DNA of 58,969 nt from Streptacidiphilus melanogenes. Lineage in GTDB: Bacteria; Actinomycetota; Actinomycetes; Streptomycetales; Streptomycetaceae. Below the pieces are notes generated by a model, which was not told where the DNA came from, did no database searches, and worked only from the letters and a program-made list of their open reading frames with translations. Every line of letters starts with the position of its first letter. Positions within the stretch are counted from its first letter, which is position 1. Positions 1 through 8,099 of the stretch are shown here, one piece after another. The DNA is taken from the NCBI RefSeq assembly GCF_000787835.1, contig NZ_BBPP01000011.1:112708-171676 (forward strand), read 5' to 3'. The translations under genes and the position numbers were made by a program.

Positions 1-791
1 CCGCCGTTGCCACCGCGTGCGCCGTTGCCACCGGGGCCGCCGCTGCCGGGATCGGGCAGACCGGTGTTGGGGTCGGTGTCGCCGCCCGCGACGCCAGGGC
101 CGCCGAGGGCGGAGTTGGGGCTGCCGATGCCGGGCGCCGTCTGGCTTCCGCCGCCTCCGGCGACTCCCGATCCGTCCGGGCCGCCGCCCTGGCCGCCGTC
201 CTGCCCGATCGGGCCGCCGCCCGCGCCGCCGTACAGCAGCGGCCCGCCGTTGCCGGCCCCTCCGCCGCCGCCCGCGACCAGGACCCGGTCGGACCCGTCG
301 AACGCGCCGACCCTCAGGTCGGACGCCCCGCCACCCGACCCGCCCCCGCCGTGTGCGCCGCCCCCGCCGGAGCCGTGGCCGAAGCCGCCGGGGCGGGCGA
401 ACTCCCCGTGTCGGGAGCTCCCGGGTATGCCGGCGGCGCCGACCGTGATCTGGAGCGTCTGGCCGGGCTGCACGGCAAGGGTGGCCCGCGTCTCGCCGCC
501 GAGCCCGCCGGGGGCCCCGGTGTTCGGCGGGTTGGGGTCCACGTAACCGGCGGCGCTGCCCCCCTCGGCCCCGAACAGGTCGACGGTCACGGCGGTGACG
601 CCGTCGGGCACGGTGAAGGTGTCGGTCCCGGTGGTCCGATAGGTGCAGGTGGGCACGGAGGCGGTGAACACGCCGGAGGCCCCGCAGGGCGACGGATCGG
701 CGGCCGAAGCCGGGGTCACCGTGGCGGGCGCCAGGACGGCGGTCAGCAGCCCGGTCGTACCGGTCAGGACGGTCAGGACGGTTCTTCTCAT
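1..791 (-). CDS. Secreted glycine-rich protein, 3' end beyond the left edge
   Basis: The gene is read on the reverse strand from ATG at 791 and runs off the left edge, so about 263 N-terminal codons are visible. Residues 1-30 (MRRTVLTVLTG...TPASA) look like a Sec signal peptide with an ASA cleavage site. A short beta-rich module follows (TFTVPDGVTAVTVDLFGAEG and a GETRATLAVQPGQTLQITVG segment). After that comes a long low-complexity tail of GGGG, GGxG and GGNG runs. This layout is typical of exported bacterial glycine-rich proteins of unknown role. No catalytic motif is visible. The forward strand of this tail is an open proline-rich frame, which is a shadow. The protein is probably extracellular or wall-associated; the function is not recognised. 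Confidence 0.75.
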   Translation of the reverse strand, partial: MRRTVLTVLTGTTGLLTAVLAPATVTPASAADPSPCGASGVFTASVPTCTYRTTGTDTFTVPDGVTAVTVDLFGAEGGSAAGYVDPNPPNTGAPGGLGGETRATLAVQPGQTLQITVGAAGIPGSSRHGEFARPGGFGHGSGGGGAHGGGGSGGGASDLRVGAFDGSDRVLVAGGGGGAGNGGPLLYGGAGGGPIGQDGGQGGGPDGSGVAGGGGSQTAPGIGSPNSALGGPGVAGGDTDPNTGLPDPGSGGPGGNGARGGNG

Positions 792-810
792 GGGGTGTTA
801 CTGCCTCTCC

Positions 811-831
811 GGACCGGCTCGGGGCCGGTCC
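811..831 (-). terminator. Hairpin between two secreted-protein genes
   Basis: Perfect 8-bp arms GGACCGGC (811-818) and GCCGGTCC (824-831) enclose a 5-nt loop. The hairpin lies about 84 nt downstream of the stop at 915 and 20 nt upstream of the start at 791, both reverse strand. It has no T-tract. It could end the upstream transcript or sit in the leader of the glycine-rich gene. Confidence 0.45.
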
Positions 832-914
832 GTGGTGGTTCGCAGGGTCGCGGAGCGGGCGACCGCACGATCCGGCCGCCCGCCGGGCAGAGGGGTGGAG
901 GTGCCGGTCGGGCG

Positions 915-1994
915 TCAGACGCCGTCGTCGGCGCACAGCGCCCAGACGTCGGTGTGGTTGCCGGTGGAACCGGCACCGCCGGTGTGGGCGTAGGCGGTCC
1001 AGTCGGAGGCGGAGGTGGCACCGTCGCCGACCGGGTTGCCGCCGGAGTCGCTCGGGTAGCTGCCGTTGAGGTGGTCGCCGCCCGATCCGGGCCCGGTGAA
1101 GTCCGTGGTGGTGACGTCGCCTCCGCTGACAGCGGCGCCGCCGCTGACCAGCGTGCCGTCGTCGACGCCGCACCCGACGGTCGCACTCTGGCCGCTGTTG
1201 GCGGTGTTCGGGCCGCTCACCTCGCCGAAGCGGACGGTCACCGTGACTCCGCTGACGTCGATGCCGTTCCCGCTGCAGATCGCGTACGCGTAGGTGGTGT
1301 TGGTGCTGCCACCGCCGCCGCCGTTCCAGCCGACGGCGGCCCAGGAGTCAGGGTTCGTCTCACCGTCCGCCGCGGCCTTCAGTCCGTGGTCGTGGGCCGC
1401 GTCGTCGAATGTGGGGTAGCTGGCGGCAGGCTTCAGACTCCCCACGCCGGCCGGGGTGGTCCTGGCGCCGCCGCCGAGCAGGCGCGTGCCCGAAGGGCAG
1501 GTGGCGACCGCCAGGCCCACCGTCGCGGCGGAGCTCGGACCGGCGATGTCGTTCATGACCACCTGGGTGTGGTCGATGAGGTCGCTGGTGAAGCAGACCC
1601 CGTACGGGGTGCTGGAGAAGGAGCTGTTGACCGCGCCCCCGCTGCCGCCGATGCCGAGCCAGTGGGTCACGTCGGTGCCGACCACGCCGGTGGACCCGGT
1701 GTACTCGGTGCTGCCGTCCGGGCTGGGCTCGGTGCCGTTGACGTGGTTGCCTGGCGCCGCACTGCCGGTGCCGATGGCCTGGTCGATGCCCCCGCCGGAG
1801 ATCAGTCCGGCGGCGCAGTCCGCGTGGGTGGAGATCTCGGAGAAGGTCGAGGTGGGGCCGAGGGTGGCGCCAGGGGTCCGTACGGTCGCACCGACGGTGT
1901 CGGCGTGGGCGGTCCCGGGCGCCGCCGTCACGAGGAGGACGCCGACAGCGAGCGCTTTCGCGGCCGCGCGGCGGCACGACAGGCCGATGGACAT
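915..1994 (-). CDS. Secreted protein with three C...GGG...HxNG repeats
   Basis: The ATG at 1994 is preceded by GAAGGGA at a proper distance. An in-frame extension upstream is possible but looks non-coding. Residues 1-31 (MSIGLSCRRAAAKALAVGVL...GTAHA) are a signal peptide, so the 359-residue product should be exported. The mature part consists of three similar modules of about 105 residues. Each has a Cys followed by a Ser/Leu-Gly-Gly-Gly turn (CAAGLISGGG, CPSGTRLLGGG, CGVDDGTLVSGG). The first and third then carry an H-x-NG-x-x-PS motif (HVNGTEPS, HLNGSYPS), and each module closes with a Trp and a Cys. The paired cysteines suggest a disulphide per module. No enzyme motif is recognised. It sits upstream of another exported protein on the same strand. 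Confidence 0.82.
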   Translation of the reverse strand: MSIGLSCRRAAAKALAVGVLLVTAAPGTAHADTVGATVRTPGATLGPTSTFSEISTHADCAAGLISGGGIDQAIGTGSAAPGNHVNGTEPSPDGSTEYTGSTGVVGTDVTHWLGIGGSGGAVNSSFSSTPYGVCFTSDLIDHTQVVMNDIAGPSSAATVGLAVATCPSGTRLLGGGARTTPAGVGSLKPAASYPTFDDAAHDHGLKAAADGETNPDSWAAVGWNGGGGGSTNTTYAYAICSGNGIDVSGVTVTVRFGEVSGPNTANSGQSATVGCGVDDGTLVSGGAAVSGGDVTTTDFTGPGSGGDHLNGSYPSDSGGNPVGDGATSASDWTAYAHTGGAGSTGNHTDVWALCADDGV

Positions 1995-2194
1995 GGAGCA
2001 GTCCCTTCTCGCGCCGACGCGGTGAGGCGACCGTCGGCGCCGTGTGAGGCGTCTGGTGGGCGAGCAGGGACAGACTCGCGGCTGACCCACGGGTAGGCCA
2101 TTGGTGATCTGCACGGTGCGTCAGCTGCCGCACTGGGTGATCAACCAGCCGCCCGGCCCCCCGATCCGCACCGGCACCCGCACCGGCACCGGCG

Positions 2195-2884
2195 TCAGGA
2201 ACGCGTGGCGAGGCGCCGGATGCGGGCCGCCGCCTGGCGCGCCGTCCGGGAGTGGGAGCCGACGACGAAGGCGACGGTCAGCCAGAGCGCCACGTTCAGG
2301 TGCCATGACGAATGGTCACCCGGCAGATCCGCGAACAGGTAGAAGTTCCACCCGAGAAAGAACAGGATGACCAGCGCCTCGCCACTCGACCCGCCGGCAA
2401 AGAAGCGGGAGACGGACATCGGCTGCTCGACGAACCACTCGAACAGCGTCGCCACCAGCGCCGAGATCCCGAAGAGAAAGAAGTCACCGTCGCGCAGGGA
2501 CTCGCCGTAGCCGTGCTTGATCCCCAGAGCGGCGAACGGAACCCCGAGCACCACGTAGAGCCACACCGCCTCGACGGTCTCGGGGCGCAGCCTCTCCCTG
2601 AACGTCATGGCCTCAGGCGGCTCGGTCCGGACCGGACGCGCCATCGTGGTCTCCTGCCATCCGTACCCAGCTGCTCGGTCCCGCCGCAGGCGGTCGACCC
2701 GGGCCTGCTGCTCCTCCAGCCTGACGCGGAGCCACTCGACCCGCCTCTCCGCCAGGCTCTCGCGGCGCTGATCGGGGCTGCCCTCGGCCTGTCCGCGGAC
2801 GCGATCGACGACAACACCGACGGCTCGTGCCGCTGACTCCGATCGGCGTAGTTCCGCTCGGCGCGCTCGGGCCGCCCGGGGCAC
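2195..2884 (-). CDS. Coiled-coil plus multi-pass membrane protein
   Basis: A 229-residue reverse-strand frame from GTG at 2884. Residues about 35-75 are charged and heptad-like (RVEWLRVRLEEQQARVDRLR), predicting a coiled coil. Residues about 105-215 hold three to four hydrophobic segments (AVWLYVVLGVPFAALGI, FLFGISALVATLFEWFV, ALVILFFLGWNFYLFA, LNVALWLTVAFVV), so the C-terminal half is a membrane domain. An alternative start is ATG at 2644 (MARPVRTEPPEA), which has a good AGGAG 5 nt upstream and would give a 149-residue membrane protein without the coiled coil. The third-position GC of the upstream part looks coding, so I kept the long form with reservations. No family is recognised. Confidence 0.6.
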   Translation of the reverse strand: MPRAARARRAELRRSESAARAVGVVVDRVRGQAEGSPDQRRESLAERRVEWLRVRLEEQQARVDRLRRDRAAGYGWQETTMARPVRTEPPEAMTFRERLRPETVEAVWLYVVLGVPFAALGIKHGYGESLRDGDFFLFGISALVATLFEWFVEQPMSVSRFFAGGSSGEALVILFFLGWNFYLFADLPGDHSSWHLNVALWLTVAFVVGSHSRTARQAAARIRRLATRS

Positions 2885-2911
2885 GTGCTCACACAGCCCC
2901 CAGGTGTGAGG

Positions 2912-3169
2912 TCAAGCCGCCTCCGTGGTCCCGGCCCCGACGGTGGTGCCAGGCGGGTGGCCGGTCGATGCCACGGTCGCCTCCTGCACCGTGTGCCACA
3001 GCTCCAGGGCCATGGCGTGCTCGCACTCCAAACCGGTGCGCCCGGGATCGCCTTCGGTCAGTGAGAGGTAGGCGTCCACCGCCTTCAGCGCCTGCTCGAC
3101 GGCGCGCGGCACGCCGCCGGGGCGCTCGCGCAGCCGAGCCGTCAACGCGTCGAGTTCGTCCCTGGTCAC
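2912..3169 (-). CDS. Small hypothetical helical protein
   Basis: An 85-residue protein starting at GTG 3169, chosen because GGAGG lies 8 nt upstream. The longer in-frame extension to 3283 runs into the palindromic promoter region. The sequence begins VTRDELDALTARLRERPGG and is mostly helical and soluble, with one Cys in LECEHAMALELWHTVQEAT. It has no membrane segment or known motif. It resembles the small conserved hypothetical proteins common in Streptomyces; I cannot assign a function. The inverted repeats at 3275-3315 lie directly upstream and probably control it. Confidence 0.6.
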   Translation of the reverse strand: MTRDELDALTARLRERPGGVPRAVEQALKAVDAYLSLTEGDPGRTGLECEHAMALELWHTVQEATVASTGHPPGTTVGAGTTEAA

Positions 3170-3274
3170 AGCACCTGCCTCCCTGCAAGGTCGGACCCCG
3201 CGTGAGACGACGTGGTCCGGGCCGTGGGGCCTCCCCAAGGCTCGCTTCTGGTCCACTCGGCTGTCAACCATAAC

Positions 3275-3315
3275 GCGAAACATGTGTCACGTTTCGCATG
3301 CCGTGACACTTGTGT
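3275..3315. promoter_or_regulatory. Overlapping inverted repeats (operator-like)
   Basis: Two interleaved inverted repeats lie in an AT-richer island: GCGAAAC (3275-3281) with GTTTCGC (3291-3297), and GTGTCACG (3284-3291) with CGTGACAC (3302-3309). A small ACAC-TT-GTGT follows at 3306-3315. There is no T-tract, so a protein-binding operator for the gene starting at 3169 is more likely than a terminator. Confidence 0.5.
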
Positions 3316-3369
3316 CGCAATCCCGCAGATCCCGGATCCTGCTGACCGGACGGGTCCTCAGGCAGGTCC

Positions 3370-4311
3370 TCAGAGCGACCAGATCACTCCCGCGGCGGAG
3401 ACGCCGGGGGACGTGGCGGTCACCGTGAAGAAGCCGATCGTGTCGGCCTCCGTGGCGAAGCACGCCGTCTGGCCCACGCGCACGGGGACGGAGGTGGACA
3501 CGGACCGGCCGGCCAGCGCGGTGACGCACTGGCTGTAGGTCGGCGGTTTCGCCCCGGCCCAGTGCGCGACCAACTCGCCATCGATCACCGGCGGCTGACA
3601 CGACGACGCACACAGCGACAGGGCCGTGCCGTCGGCCAGCGACGGTGTGGCCGGCGTCGCGACCACCGACAGGTCGCTCATGCCGGGCTGCGCGACGAAG
3701 GTGAGGCTGCCGCGCCACACCACCCGACCCCCGGGCGCGCCCGTCGACGCGGAAGGCGTCGGCTCCTCGGTGGCGGGGGGTGTGCTGGCGTCGGCCGTGG
3801 AGCCCTCGGAGGGGCTCGCTCCCACGGTGACCGTCGGCGCGGGCTGGCTCAGGTCCGGACCGGGATGGCGCAGCGTCACCGTGAGCACACCGGCGAGCAC
3901 GCACACCATGGCCGCCGCGACAGCCCACCGCCACGGCCCCGGGCCCTGCGGCGACACGACCACCTTCCCCGCGCCGAACGAGGTCCTGCGCGTCCCTGCG
4001 CGCCTCCCGTCGGCCGGGGTGGGCGGCACGGCTCTCCGGTTCGACTCCGTGCCGGCCCGGAACTCCGCCCCGCGGGACGGCCGCTGAAGCCCGACGTCGA
4101 CGCCGCCCTCGAGCCCGCCCTCGACGCCGTTCTCCAGCGCGGACCGCAAGGCGCCCGCCCGGGCCGGTGCGCGGACCGCGGGCATGTCGAACAGGGACGC
4201 CAGGTAGCGGCGCCACCAGCCGACGCCGGGGGCGCGACGCGGCGCGAGGTCCGGCGCAGGGCGCGACTCCGCGGAGAGCAGCGAGTCCGCATAGCGCCGC
4301 CTGAAGCTCAA
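3370..4311 (-). CDS. Membrane-anchored extracytoplasmic protein
   Basis: A 313-residue product starting at TTG 4311. The TTG overlaps the stop of the upstream gene as TTGA, and GGGGAGG lies upstream, so translation is probably coupled. Residues 1-125 are charged and cytoplasmic. One transmembrane helix (WRWAVAAAMVCVLAGVLTV) sits near 127-146. A Ser/Thr/Pro-rich spacer follows, then a C-terminal domain of about 130 residues with paired cysteines (LCASSC, SQCVTAL, TACFATEAD) outside the membrane. The topology resembles anchored regulators or sensors such as anti-sigma-like proteins, but no zinc-finger anti-sigma motif is visible, so I do not assign that role. It forms a two-gene unit with the gene at 4308-4763. 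Confidence 0.7.
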   Translation of the reverse strand: MSFRRRYADSLLSAESRPAPDLAPRRAPGVGWWRRYLASLFDMPAVRAPARAGALRSALENGVEGGLEGGVDVGLQRPSRGAEFRAGTESNRRAVPPTPADGRRAGTRRTSFGAGKVVVSPQGPGPWRWAVAAAMVCVLAGVLTVTLRHPGPDLSQPAPTVTVGASPSEGSTADASTPPATEEPTPSASTGAPGGRVVWRGSLTFVAQPGMSDLSVVATPATPSLADGTALSLCASSCQPPVIDGELVAHWAGAKPPTYSQCVTALAGRSVSTSVPVRVGQTACFATEADTIGFFTVTATSPGVSAAGVIWSL

Positions 4312-4763
4312 CTGCCCACCTCCCCGGGCGTCTCCGGCGTCTGCGGCGGCTGCGGATGCGCCGCCGCGGGTGGGACGGGCTCGGACGTGTCCGGGTTCCG
4401 CTCCCCCGGGCTCGCGGCGCCGCCCTGGACGACCTCCTGCACCGTGCGGAAGGACCCCAACTGCCGCAGGAGCGCCGGGGCCGAGGCGCCCGCCGCCACC
4501 GCCGCGTACAGGCCGGTGATCTGGGAGCGGAGCAGCCAGCCGACCACCGCGCCCAGCAGGACCCTGCTCAGCGCCGCGGCCACGTCCGCCGGCGGGTCGA
4601 CGTAGGCCCGGAGCGGCGGGAGCTTCCGCCGCCTGGACTCACGGGCCTGCCGCCTGGCCGCCTGCCAGGCCAGCACACGTCCGTTGAACACCAGAGCTTC
4701 GATCAGTGCGCCGCCGACCGCCCCGTAGGCCGCGCCGTGGAACCAGTCCACATGGCCCCCCAT
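4308..4763 (-). CDS. Small membrane-associated hypothetical protein
   Basis: A 151-residue product taken from ATG 4763 (MGGHVDWFHGAAYGAVGGAL). A GTG a few codons later is an alternative start, and the frame stays open upstream to 4946. Hydrophobic segments occur at the N-terminus (AAYGAVGGALIEALVF) and in the middle (VLLGAVVGWLLRSQITGLYAAVAAGA). They are separated by a basic stretch (RRQARESRRRKLPP), and the tail is Pro-rich. Its stop overlaps the TTG start of the next gene by 4 nt, so the two proteins are made together and may form a membrane complex. The family is not recognised. Confidence 0.62.
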   Translation of the reverse strand: MGGHVDWFHGAAYGAVGGALIEALVFNGRVLAWQAARRQARESRRRKLPPLRAYVDPPADVAAALSRVLLGAVVGWLLRSQITGLYAAVAAGASAPALLRQLGSFRTVQEVVQGGAASPGERNPDTSEPVPPAAAHPQPPQTPETPGEVGS

Positions 4764-4980
4764 CCGTCGCGGGACATGATCCAGCAGTTGACGCCCGCGT
4801 ATCAACCGCATCCGGGCAACCGGCCCGCTGACAACGGCCTTGGCGCCGGGACGAGTTGAGCCGTCACCCGGACCCCGGCCGCAGATGGGTGCCGCGCCGC
4901 CCCGCGGCCCGGCCGTCGAGGCGCGGGGGCGGAGCCTCCACTTCATCCAGGCGCCATCATCCGGCCACTCATGGACCTTT

Positions 4981-4996
4981 ACTAATTCGCATTAGT
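4981..4996. promoter_or_regulatory. AT-rich palindrome upstream of secreted phosphatase
   Basis: A perfect inverted repeat ACTAAT-TCGC-ATTAGT lies 17 nt upstream of the ATG at 5014, inside a short AT-rich island in otherwise very GC-rich DNA. It is too short and AT-rich for a terminator. I read it as an operator or promoter element. Confidence 0.5.
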
Positions 4997-5013
4997 TCCT
5001 TAGCTTCCCCGCC

Positions 5014-6132
5014 ATGAGCCTCTCCTCCCAGCTGTCCCGAAGCGCCGCCCTGCTCGCTGCCGTGACCGTCGTCGCGACCGCCGTCACCGGTACCGCGACG
5101 GCCTCGGCCGCCCCGGCCGCCCCCGCTGCCGCGCACCGCGCCGCGCACGGCGCGGACCACCGACTCGTTCCGTTCAGCTCGGCCGACGTGGTCGCCGGCA
5201 CCACCGCGGGCACCCTCACGGTCACCTGGTCCACCTCGCACCCGCACGTCCGCGTGGCGGTCTTCGCCGGTTCGACCTCGACCGCCCAGCCGTACTTCCT
5301 CGGCGCGGGTTCCGGCGACCGGTCGCTCACCGTCACGGCGGCCCACGGCGACTGGATCCGGCTCGTGCCGAGCGCCGGTGAGCCGCTGGTGCTGACCGTC
5401 CGCGACCGCGGCCTGGCCAGCGACCCGAACCTGCGCGACATCGGCGGCTACCGCACCAGCGACGGCCGCTGGGTGCGCATGGGCGCGGTCTACCGCTCCC
5501 AGGCGCTCTCGCTCACCGCCGCCGACCTCGGCGTGGTGAACACCCTCGGCGTGACCGCCGACTACGACCTGCGCACCACCTCGGAGATCGCGCAGGCTCC
5601 TGACGTCGTCCCGAGCGGCGCCACCTACACCAACCTCAACGTCCTCGCGAACGTCACCCTGACCCCGACGCTGACCAGCCCTGCGGCGGCCGAGTCGTAC
5701 ATGGAGGCGATCGAGCAGGACTTCGTCACCGACCCCACCGCCCGGGCCGCGTTCGGCAAGCTGCTGACCGACATCGCCGACGGCCACGGCGCCGCGCTCT
5801 ACCACTGCACCGCGGGCAAGGACCGCACCGGCTGGGCCACGGCCGTCCTGCTCACCCTGCTCGGCGTGCCGCAGGAGACGGTCATGCAGGACTACCTGCT
5901 GAGCAACACCTACTACTTCGACTCCCCCGCCGTGCAGGGCATGCTGAAGGCGATGCCCGGCGCGCAGGCCGCGATCTACACCCCGATGCTCCAGGTGCAG
6001 GCTTCGTACCTCCAGGCCGGTCTCGCACAGGTGACGGCGAGCTACGGCTCGATGGACGGCTACGCCGTGCACGGCCTCGGGCTGAGCCCGCGGACGATCG
6101 CCAAGCTGCGCGCGAAGCTCCTCGTCGGCTGA
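5014..6132 (+). CDS. Secreted tyrosine/serine protein phosphatase (Y_phosphatase3 family)
   Basis: A 372-residue protein. Residues 1-35 (MSLSSQLSRSAALLAAVTVV...ATASA) form a Sec signal peptide. A beta-sandwich-like region (residues about 45-130) precedes the phosphatase domain, which opens with RDIGGYRTSDGR-type residues (NLRDIGGYRTSDGRWVRMG). The catalytic P-loop is HCTAGKDRTGW near residues 265-275, matching the Cx5R(T/S) signature of cysteine phosphatases; Cys is the nucleophile and Arg binds phosphate. This family includes mycobacterial PtpB and many exported Streptomyces homologues. It hydrolyses phospho-Tyr/Ser/Thr or phosphoinositides; the substrate here is unknown. It is transcribed alone behind the palindrome at 4981-4996. 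Confidence 0.92.
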   Translation: MSLSSQLSRSAALLAAVTVVATAVTGTATASAAPAAPAAAHRAAHGADHRLVPFSSADVVAGTTAGTLTVTWSTSHPHVRVAVFAGSTSTAQPYFLGAGSGDRSLTVTAAHGDWIRLVPSAGEPLVLTVRDRGLASDPNLRDIGGYRTSDGRWVRMGAVYRSQALSLTAADLGVVNTLGVTADYDLRTTSEIAQAPDVVPSGATYTNLNVLANVTLTPTLTSPAAAESYMEAIEQDFVTDPTARAAFGKLLTDIADGHGAALYHCTAGKDRTGWATAVLLTLLGVPQETVMQDYLLSNTYYFDSPAVQGMLKAMPGAQAAIYTPMLQVQASYLQAGLAQVTASYGSMDGYAVHGLGLSPRTIAKLRAKLLVG

Positions 6133-6284
6133 CACCCTCGTCCCTCCGGCCGCCCGCCGCCCGCCGCCGAGTGGCCGGGTGGCCGGGTGGCTCCCTCGCC
6201 GGTGTCGCCCGTTCGGAGCCCGTCTCGCCCTCGCCTGACCAGCGCGCGTCGGCGCTAGAGTGTGGCCGGACGAACAGGGGACCG

Positions 6285-7262
6285 ATGAGAAGAGCCTCCA
6301 AGCGGATCACCAGCGCCGACGTGGCCAGGGAAGCCGGGGTTTCGCAGACCACGGTCAGCTTCGTGCTCAACGACACGCGCGGTCAGACGATCCCCGAGGA
6401 GACCCGGCGCCGCGTCGTGGAGGCGGCGAAGCGGCTGGACTACCGCCCGCGCGCCTCCGCCCGGTCGCTGGCCGCCGGACGCAGCGACGTGGTGCTGCTC
6501 GCCCTGCCCGGCCTGCCCATCTCCGCGAACCTCTCCCGCTTCATCGAGCAGCTGGCCGCGGCCCTCGCCGGTCGCGGCCTCTCCCTGGTCACGCACCTGG
6601 CGGAGGGACACGGCCGGTCGTTGCCCGACCTGTGCGCGGCGGTCGACGCCTCGGCCGTCGTCTCGCTGATCCCCTTCGACGAGGAGACGACCGAGGCGCT
6701 GCACCGCGCGGGGGCCGAAGTCGTGCTCGGGACCGGGGAGCAGGCCAGAGCCGAACTGCAGGAGATCGGGCGGCTGCAGGCACAGCACCTGATCGGCACG
6801 GGGCGCGACCGACTCGGCTACGCCCTCCCCGACCAGCACCCCTCGCAGTTCAGGGTGCAGCAACGCCTGCACGGCGCCGCGGCGGCCTGTGCGGAACAGG
6901 GACTCGACGCGCCCGTCGCCCTGGCCGTCGCCCTGGACCCGGCTCAGGCCGCCGCGGCCGTGGACGAGTGGACCCGCCTGCGGGTGGCCGGCCTCTGCGC
7001 GTACAACGACGAGACGGCCATGGCCGTACTCGCCGGAATGCACCTGCGCGGCCTGCGCGCCCCGGACGACATCGCCGTCATCGGCGTGGGGGACATCGCC
7101 GCAGCGCCCGTGAGCATCCCGCCGCTCACCACCGTCGGCTTCGACTACGAACTGACCGGGCGCGAACTCGCGCAAGCCGTCGTGGACGGCCTCGGCGGCG
7201 CGCAGCAGACGACGCACGACAGCCTCTCCCGGCCCCTGCTGATCCGCCGGGCCTCGGCCTGA
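6285..7262 (+). CDS. LacI-family transcriptional regulator
   Basis: A 325-residue regulator from ATG 6285, preceded by AGGGGACCG. The N-terminal helix-turn-helix and hinge are typical of LacI (ITSADVAREAGVSQTTVSFVLND...IPEETRRRVVEAAKRLDYRPRASAR). They are followed by a periplasmic-binding-protein-like effector domain containing LCAYNDETAMAVLAGM and a C-terminal PPLTTVGFDYELTGRELA segment. Such proteins repress sugar or nucleoside genes until a ligand binds. No sugar transporter is adjacent, so the target is not evident; autoregulation is possible. The upstream 150 bp contains repeated GGCCGGGT units but no clear LacI operator. Confidence 0.92.
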   Translation: MRRASKRITSADVAREAGVSQTTVSFVLNDTRGQTIPEETRRRVVEAAKRLDYRPRASARSLAAGRSDVVLLALPGLPISANLSRFIEQLAAALAGRGLSLVTHLAEGHGRSLPDLCAAVDASAVVSLIPFDEETTEALHRAGAEVVLGTGEQARAELQEIGRLQAQHLIGTGRDRLGYALPDQHPSQFRVQQRLHGAAAACAEQGLDAPVALAVALDPAQAAAAVDEWTRLRVAGLCAYNDETAMAVLAGMHLRGLRAPDDIAVIGVGDIAAAPVSIPPLTTVGFDYELTGRELAQAVVDGLGGAQQTTHDSLSRPLLIRRASA

Positions 7263-7298
7263 GCGCGACGGCGCGCGCGGGCCCGTCCTCCGGTCAGG

Positions 7299-7324
7299 GG
7301 CCAGGAGACAAGGCCAGGAGACAA
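7299..7324. repeat. 13-bp tandem duplication
   Basis: The unit GGCCAGGAGACAA occurs twice head-to-tail (7299-7311 and 7312-7324), 39 nt upstream of the MerB-like gene. A diverged third copy may follow (GGGCTGGGAGACC). It may be a replication-slippage product within the promoter or leader. Confidence 0.6.
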
Positions 7325-7363
7325 TAGGGGCTGGGAGACCCCCCGGACTCCAGGAGCGGAACG

Positions 7364-8059
7364 ATGAACGACGCCGTCCCCGAGGCCGCGAAGGCGGAGC
7401 AGGTCCGCGTGGCCGTGTACGCCCACTTCGCCCGCACCGGCCTCGCCCCGTCCCCGGCGGGCCTGGCCGACCGGACCGGTCTGCCGGTCGCGGAGGTGCG
7501 CGCGGCGCTGGAAGCCCTGCACGAGCACCGTGACGTGGTGCTCGACGCGGCGGACCGCGACCTGATCCTGATGGCGCATCCCTTCGCCTCGGTTCCGCTC
7601 GGCTTCTCCGTCATGGGTGCGCGCACGCTGTGGTGGGGCGGCTGTGCCTGGGACTCCTTCGCGGTGCCGCATCTGCTCGGGGAGGAGCGGGACGTCCTCG
7701 TCGCCACGCGCTGCCCGGCCTGCGACGCTCCCCACGCGTGGGTGGTCACCCGGGACGGCCCGCCCGACGGCGGGCAGGTGGCCCACTTCCTCACCCCGGT
7801 CCACCGGATCTGGGACGACGTCGTGCACGCCTGCGCCAACCAGCGCCTGTTCTGCTCCACCGACTGCGTGCACGCCTGGCTCGGGGCGACCGGACAGACG
7901 CGCGGTTACCTCATGGACCTGGGCACGCTCTGGAGGCTCGCACGCGACTGGTACGCCGGCCGCATGGAGCCGGGGTACACCCGTCGCGACCCGACCTCCG
8001 CCGCGGCGTACTTCGCCGGGGTGGGCCTGCACGGGCGGTTCTGGGGCCTGGACGACTGA
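7364..8059 (+). CDS. MerB-like (organomercurial lyase family) protein
   Basis: A 231-residue protein. An N-terminal winged-helix-like part (residues about 10-65) precedes the alkylmercury-lyase fold. WGGCAWDSFAVPHLL places Cys94 and Asp97 where MerB has its catalytic Cys96 and Asp99. Cys157 in VVHACANQRLFCS aligns with MerB Cys159, so the full C-D-C triad is kept, with an extra Cys164. Classical MerB cleaves C-Hg bonds by protonolysis and hands Hg(II) to MerA. Neither merA, merR nor a mercury transporter is nearby, so it may be a stand-alone resistance enzyme or a homologue with another role. The ATG is preceded by AGGAGCGGAACG. Confidence 0.8.
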   Translation: MNDAVPEAAKAEQVRVAVYAHFARTGLAPSPAGLADRTGLPVAEVRAALEALHEHRDVVLDAADRDLILMAHPFASVPLGFSVMGARTLWWGGCAWDSFAVPHLLGEERDVLVATRCPACDAPHAWVVTRDGPPDGGQVAHFLTPVHRIWDDVVHACANQRLFCSTDCVHAWLGATGQTRGYLMDLGTLWRLARDWYAGRMEPGYTRRDPTSAAAYFAGVGLHGRFWGLDD

Positions 8060-8099
8060 GCCGTCGGCGAGGGCGCGCCGTCTGACATGCTGTCGCACT

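Noticed and set aside
7-546. Proline-rich forward frame at the left edge
   Set aside because: It is the antisense image of the glycine-rich repeats of the reverse-strand exported protein, which has a proper signal peptide.
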